DNA of 6,502 nt, from assembly GCA_031267005.1 (NCBI GenBank), contig JAIRZX010000720.1, positions 1 to 6,502 on the forward strand, written 5' to 3'. Positions 4,108 to 6,502 of this stretch are shown here, one piece after another; position 1 is the first letter of the stretch, and the number at the start of each line of letters is the position of its first letter. The notes under the pieces were generated by a model that was not told the origin of the DNA, did no database searches, and was given only the letters and a program-made list of their open reading frames with translations. The stretch is from Deltaproteobacteria bacterium (GTDB lineage Bacteria; Desulfobacterota; Desulfarculia; Adiutricales; Adiutricaceae). The position numbers were made by a program, and so were the translations under genes.

Positions 4108-6051
4108 TTACGTGATGGGGGTGTACTCAAGCATGGAGAAGAAAGTCGGGTCAGGGGCTTTGCGCTCGACGGTCGAGAAGACCTCCGTGCCTATGCCGAG
4201 CTCCAACATGAGCTTCGCCATGGCGGGGCCGTCCGCGGCGTACAGGCTTCCCGCCAGGCTCCGGGCGTAGTCGAGCGCGGCAGGGTCGAATCCGTTCGGC
4301 GAGAAAAACACCGTCCGCGCGGCCCCGGCCGCCTTTCCTGCGCGAAAGGCCCGCTCCAGCTCGACGCGGGCGGCCGGAAGCCCCGCCTTGAAGACCACGA
4401 GCGGCATCGGCCCGCCGGGAGGGGGGTAAGGGGCGTCCGCGCCGCCCGGTTCCTTAAAGCCGCCCGGGACGTTCCGCGCGCCGGGCGTATGCGCCCGGTA
4501 GGCGCCCGGAGGTCCGCTCCAGGCGGAGTCGGCGAGGAGGCGGGTCAGCTCCGAGAGCGCTTCCCGGCTGAGGGCGCGTACGGCTTGCGAGAGGCTGCGG
4601 AAAGCTATCGATTCCAAGGCATGGCAGTAAACGTCCAAGGCCCCCCAGGGGTCCCAGGCGCCGCGGCCGTCCAGTTCGCGGGCGGGACGGAGCCCGTCCA
4701 GGAAGCCGACGGGGCGGCCCGGCACCATCTCCTCCACGCCCTCGGCGCAGGCGGCCAGCCCCCTTTCGGTTATGCCGGTGAAGGCCTGGCCGAAGACGGC
4801 CAGGAAGCCGGAGCGCTTGAGGGCCTTTACCGCTCGGTAGCAGTGCCGGGACAGCCAATGGCGGAACTTGCGGGACTCAGCCTCTTGTTGGGGGAACCCC
4901 GCTTCATTTAAGAGCGCCAGCACCTCGCCGCTGACGGACTGGATCTTAGCGCCGTTCGCTTTGGCCATGACCGAAAGGACAGCCGCGGCGACGCGGGGGC
5001 CGTCGGGGCGGGGGAGCGAGGACACGCCCTGCAGGAAGGGCCAGCCCGGCCGCCGGGCGGCGGGGTTCCAGACGGGAAAAGGCGGGGCGCCGGGCGCGGG
5101 CCTTCCGCGGGGCCCTCCGTCGTCCCCGGTTCCGGGAGCGCCGCCCTCGCCCTCCGTCCACGGCCCCCCGGACGGGGGGGAGGCGTCCGGGGGGCCCGTG
5201 GGCAGGCCGGACGTTATGGCGTGGAGCAGATCGTTTCCAATCTCCTCGCGGCGCTCGTCCCGGAGCTTTGCCCCGGACTCCGACAGCCTGAAGAGCCCGA
5301 TGTCAACCCGCTCCAGGAGCCCGCAATCGAAAAGGTGATGGATGGACTGGTCCACCCCAGCCTTGAGCCACTTCTCGAAGTTGAAGGATTTCGCAGTCCA
5401 TTTTGGCAGCCCGCGCTCGCGCAGGAGATCGAAGATCCGCAAGCGTACGGCTTTGGCCCTCGCCTCCTTGAGATCCCCCAAGATATAGAGGACCGCGGCG
5501 GTCACGCGAGGCCTTTCGGGGAGGTTTCCGGGGCTGACGCTACCGGAGAAGGGCCATCCGGGGAACCGGCGGGCCTCGGCCGGGTCCTGAGCGGGCCCTC
5601 CGGCGACCTCCGCCGCGCCCGCCCCTTCCGGCGGGGCAAGCGGATCCCCGTCTGCGTCCGCGCCTCCAACCGTATTTTCCCAGCCCCAGGTTCCCCGTCC
5701 CGTTCCGCCCCGGCCGTATGGCCAGGCCGGGCTTCCCAGCTCGTCCAAGGCGAGCCGTGGATTCGCGGATTTCATCAGGAGGTCCCCCTGCAGGGTGGTG
5801 CGGAAGCGTCCCGCGAAGGCCATCCTCACGAGCCCCGCATCCTTGAGCTGCCGGAAGGCCGTCTTGGCAAGGAGTTCCATCTCGGAAGGGCCGCCGTCCG
5901 GTCCGGGCTCTTCCAGGGCCCTCAGCTCCGCTTCAGGGAGATCCAGTATGCCGGCGAGCCTCTGGTGCACCAGTTTCGGAACGAAGCCCGGCTTGAACAA
6001 GGCGAGTTTCATGAGAGGGAGGAGGAGATCCTTTTCGGTCAGTTTAGCCAT
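4108..6051 (-). CDS. Mrr-like protein: three winged-helix modules plus degenerate Mrr nuclease domain
   Basis: This 647-aa frame starts at ATG 6051-6049, 6 nt after the stop of the upstream frame with a weak GAGG site, and ends with TAA at 4110-4108. Three Mrr_N-like winged helices lie at residues about 4-95 (LKDAGLVR, then GRFRTTLQGDLL), 179-265 (LFDCGLLERVDIGLFRLSESG) and 351-435 (LKRSGFLAVFGQAFTGITERG). Modules 2 and 3 are each preceded by a PGWPF box and share PRVxAAVL. Pro/Gly linkers separate the modules. Residues about 475-640 resemble the Mrr catalytic domain (PD-(D/E)xK fold), clearest in TVFFSPNGFDPAALDYARSL (580-599) and AKLMLELGIGTEV (612-624). The usual QxK motif reads VFK (553-555), keeping Lys555 but losing Gln; Asp539 is a possible metal ligand. 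Known Mrr enzymes cut modified DNA; cleavage here is uncertain, and a binding-only role is possible. E. coli Mrr is about 300 aa with one winged helix, so this protein is much enlarged. Confidence 0.88.
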   Translation of the reverse strand: MAKLTEKDLLLPLMKLALFKPGFVPKLVHQRLAGILDLPEAELRALEEPGPDGGPSEMELLAKTAFRQLKDAGLVRMAFAGRFRTTLQGDLLMKSANPRLALDELGSPAWPYGRGGTGRGTWGWENTVGGADADGDPLAPPEGAGAAEVAGGPAQDPAEARRFPGWPFSGSVSPGNLPERPRVTAAVLYILGDLKEARAKAVRLRIFDLLRERGLPKWTAKSFNFEKWLKAGVDQSIHHLFDCGLLERVDIGLFRLSESGAKLRDERREEIGNDLLHAITSGLPTGPPDASPPSGGPWTEGEGGAPGTGDDGGPRGRPAPGAPPFPVWNPAARRPGWPFLQGVSSLPRPDGPRVAAAVLSVMAKANGAKIQSVSGEVLALLNEAGFPQQEAESRKFRHWLSRHCYRAVKALKRSGFLAVFGQAFTGITERGLAACAEGVEEMVPGRPVGFLDGLRPARELDGRGAWDPWGALDVYCHALESIAFRSLSQAVRALSREALSELTRLLADSAWSGPPGAYRAHTPGARNVPGGFKEPGGADAPYPPPGGPMPLVVFKAGLPAARVELERAFRAGKAAGAARTVFFSPNGFDPAALDYARSLAGSLYAADGPAMAKLMLELGIGTEVFSTVERKAPDPTFFSMLEYTPIT

Positions 6052-6057
6052 GCGCCG

Positions 6058-6502
6058 TCAGCCTCGAATGGATTGGGGCCGGGCGGGGCTCGCGGGCCCG
6101 TCCGGATGCTGCCTGGCCGGCCCGGATACGGCCGGGCCCGCCCGGCCGACGGCGGAGGGGATGGGGGGAGCGGGGGCGGGGCGGGCGCTTGACGGCCCGC
6201 AGCCCGCGCCCGGGGGGTCGGCGTAACCCCCGGCCGGGCGGGACGTTTCCGTGTCCGGGCCGGCTCCAGGCTCCCGGCGGGCCATTTCCGGACCGCGCGC
6301 GGCGGTTCCGGCGGCTTCGGCCCCGGGCTTTCCCGGCTTGCCGGGCAAGCCTGGCTTATCCGGCTTCCCGTGACGGAAGCCGCGAAAGGGGCCGGGGAGA
6401 GACTTGTCCGGACCCGCCAGTCCGAGGCGCTGGGCCGTTCTGAGGGCCAGTGCAGGCCGGGGCCGCTTTATCCAGCGCGCGCCCGCGGCGTTTTCCGCCG
6501 CC
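6058..6502 (-). CDS. C-terminal part of an unrecognised Pro/Gly-rich protein (start beyond window)
   Basis: A minus-strand frame enters from the right edge with no stop for 147 codons and ends at TGA 6060-6058, only 6 nt before the start of the Mrr-like gene. That close fit and its mostly G/C third positions favour a real gene co-transcribed with it. The visible start (AAENAAGARWIKRPRPALAL) looks like ordinary protein. Further on comes GLPGKPGKPGAE, four collagen-like G-x-x triplets, then a long Pro/Ala/Gly-rich, probably disordered end. No domain is recognised. In DNA this GC-rich a chance open frame of this length is possible, so confidence is moderate. It could be another family member whose winged helix lies outside the window. 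Confidence 0.45.
   Translation of the reverse strand, partial: AAENAAGARWIKRPRPALALRTAQRLGLAGPDKSLPGPFRGFRHGKPDKPGLPGKPGKPGAEAAGTAARGPEMARREPGAGPDTETSRPAGGYADPPGAGCGPSSARPAPAPPIPSAVGRAGPAVSGPARQHPDGPASPARPQSIRG
6335..6382. repeat. Two adjacent inverted repeats within the partial upstream gene
   Basis: GGCTTGCC (6335-6342) and GGCAAGCC (6344-6351) form a perfect 8-bp inverted repeat around a single G. CGGCTTCC (6361-6368) and GGAAGCCG (6375-6382) form a second perfect 8-bp stem with a 6-nt loop. Both arms share GGCTT. No T-run follows on either strand, so a simple terminator is not supported. They coincide with the codons for the collagen-like K-P-G stretch if that frame is real; otherwise they are intergenic REP-like hairpins. 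Confidence 0.7.

Noticed and set aside
3699..4130. Minus-strand frame of about 143 codons after the Mrr-like gene
   Set aside because: It overlaps that gene's end in another frame and its protein consists of Pro/Arg/Gly low complexity from the repeat array.
3871..4911. Plus-strand frame of about 346 codons
   Set aside because: It begins inside the repeat array and then runs antisense to the Mrr-like gene. No domain is recognisable; the minus frame has clear winged-helix and Mrr motifs.
5221..6192. Plus-strand frame of about 323 codons
   Set aside because: It is antisense to the N-terminal two-fifths of the Mrr-like gene and to the frame upstream of it. No motif is seen, and it is explained by high G+C.

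Overview
The window is GC-rich bacterial DNA (roughly 70% G+C by eye). Every credible gene lies on the minus strand. Taxonomy cannot be fixed because there is no ribosomal, tRNA or housekeeping marker. Coding density is low for a bacterium, with non-coding gaps of about 1.26 kb and 0.76 kb, and both gaps are full of short repeats and hairpins. This suggests an accessory or genome-plastic region rather than a core operon.

Layout in the direction of transcription (right to left): (1) the C-terminal part of an unrecognised Pro/Gly-rich protein (6058-6502) runs in from outside the window and stops 6 nt before (2) a 647-aa protein (4108-6051). That protein has three winged-helix modules resembling the N-terminal domain of Mrr-type restriction enzymes, plus a C-terminal Mrr-like nuclease fold whose catalytic motif looks altered. 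(3) A 762-bp gap carries a 14-15 bp repeat array and two staggered sigma-70-like promoters. (4) A 449-aa protein (1996-3345) has one Mrr_N-like winged helix followed by a helical, charged region, a 14-aa repeat array and a 5-residue-periodic acidic tail. (5) A 1262-bp gap holds a 20-bp tandem repeat array, an AT-rich island with palindromes, GC-rich hairpins and a sigma-70-like promoter. (6) A third winged-helix protein (733 down to base 1) has at least two such modules and is cut by the window edge.

The main observation is a tandem family of three proteins that share a divergent Mrr_N-type winged-helix module (about six copies in all) but have different C-terminal parts. Only one retains a recognisable Mrr nuclease-like domain. 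By analogy with Mrr, these are probably DNA-recognising proteins in a restriction or defence setting, or regulators derived from one; that role is inference. The 20-bp repeats beside an AT-rich island also resemble the layout of an iteron-type origin, but no initiator gene is recognised, so this stays speculative.
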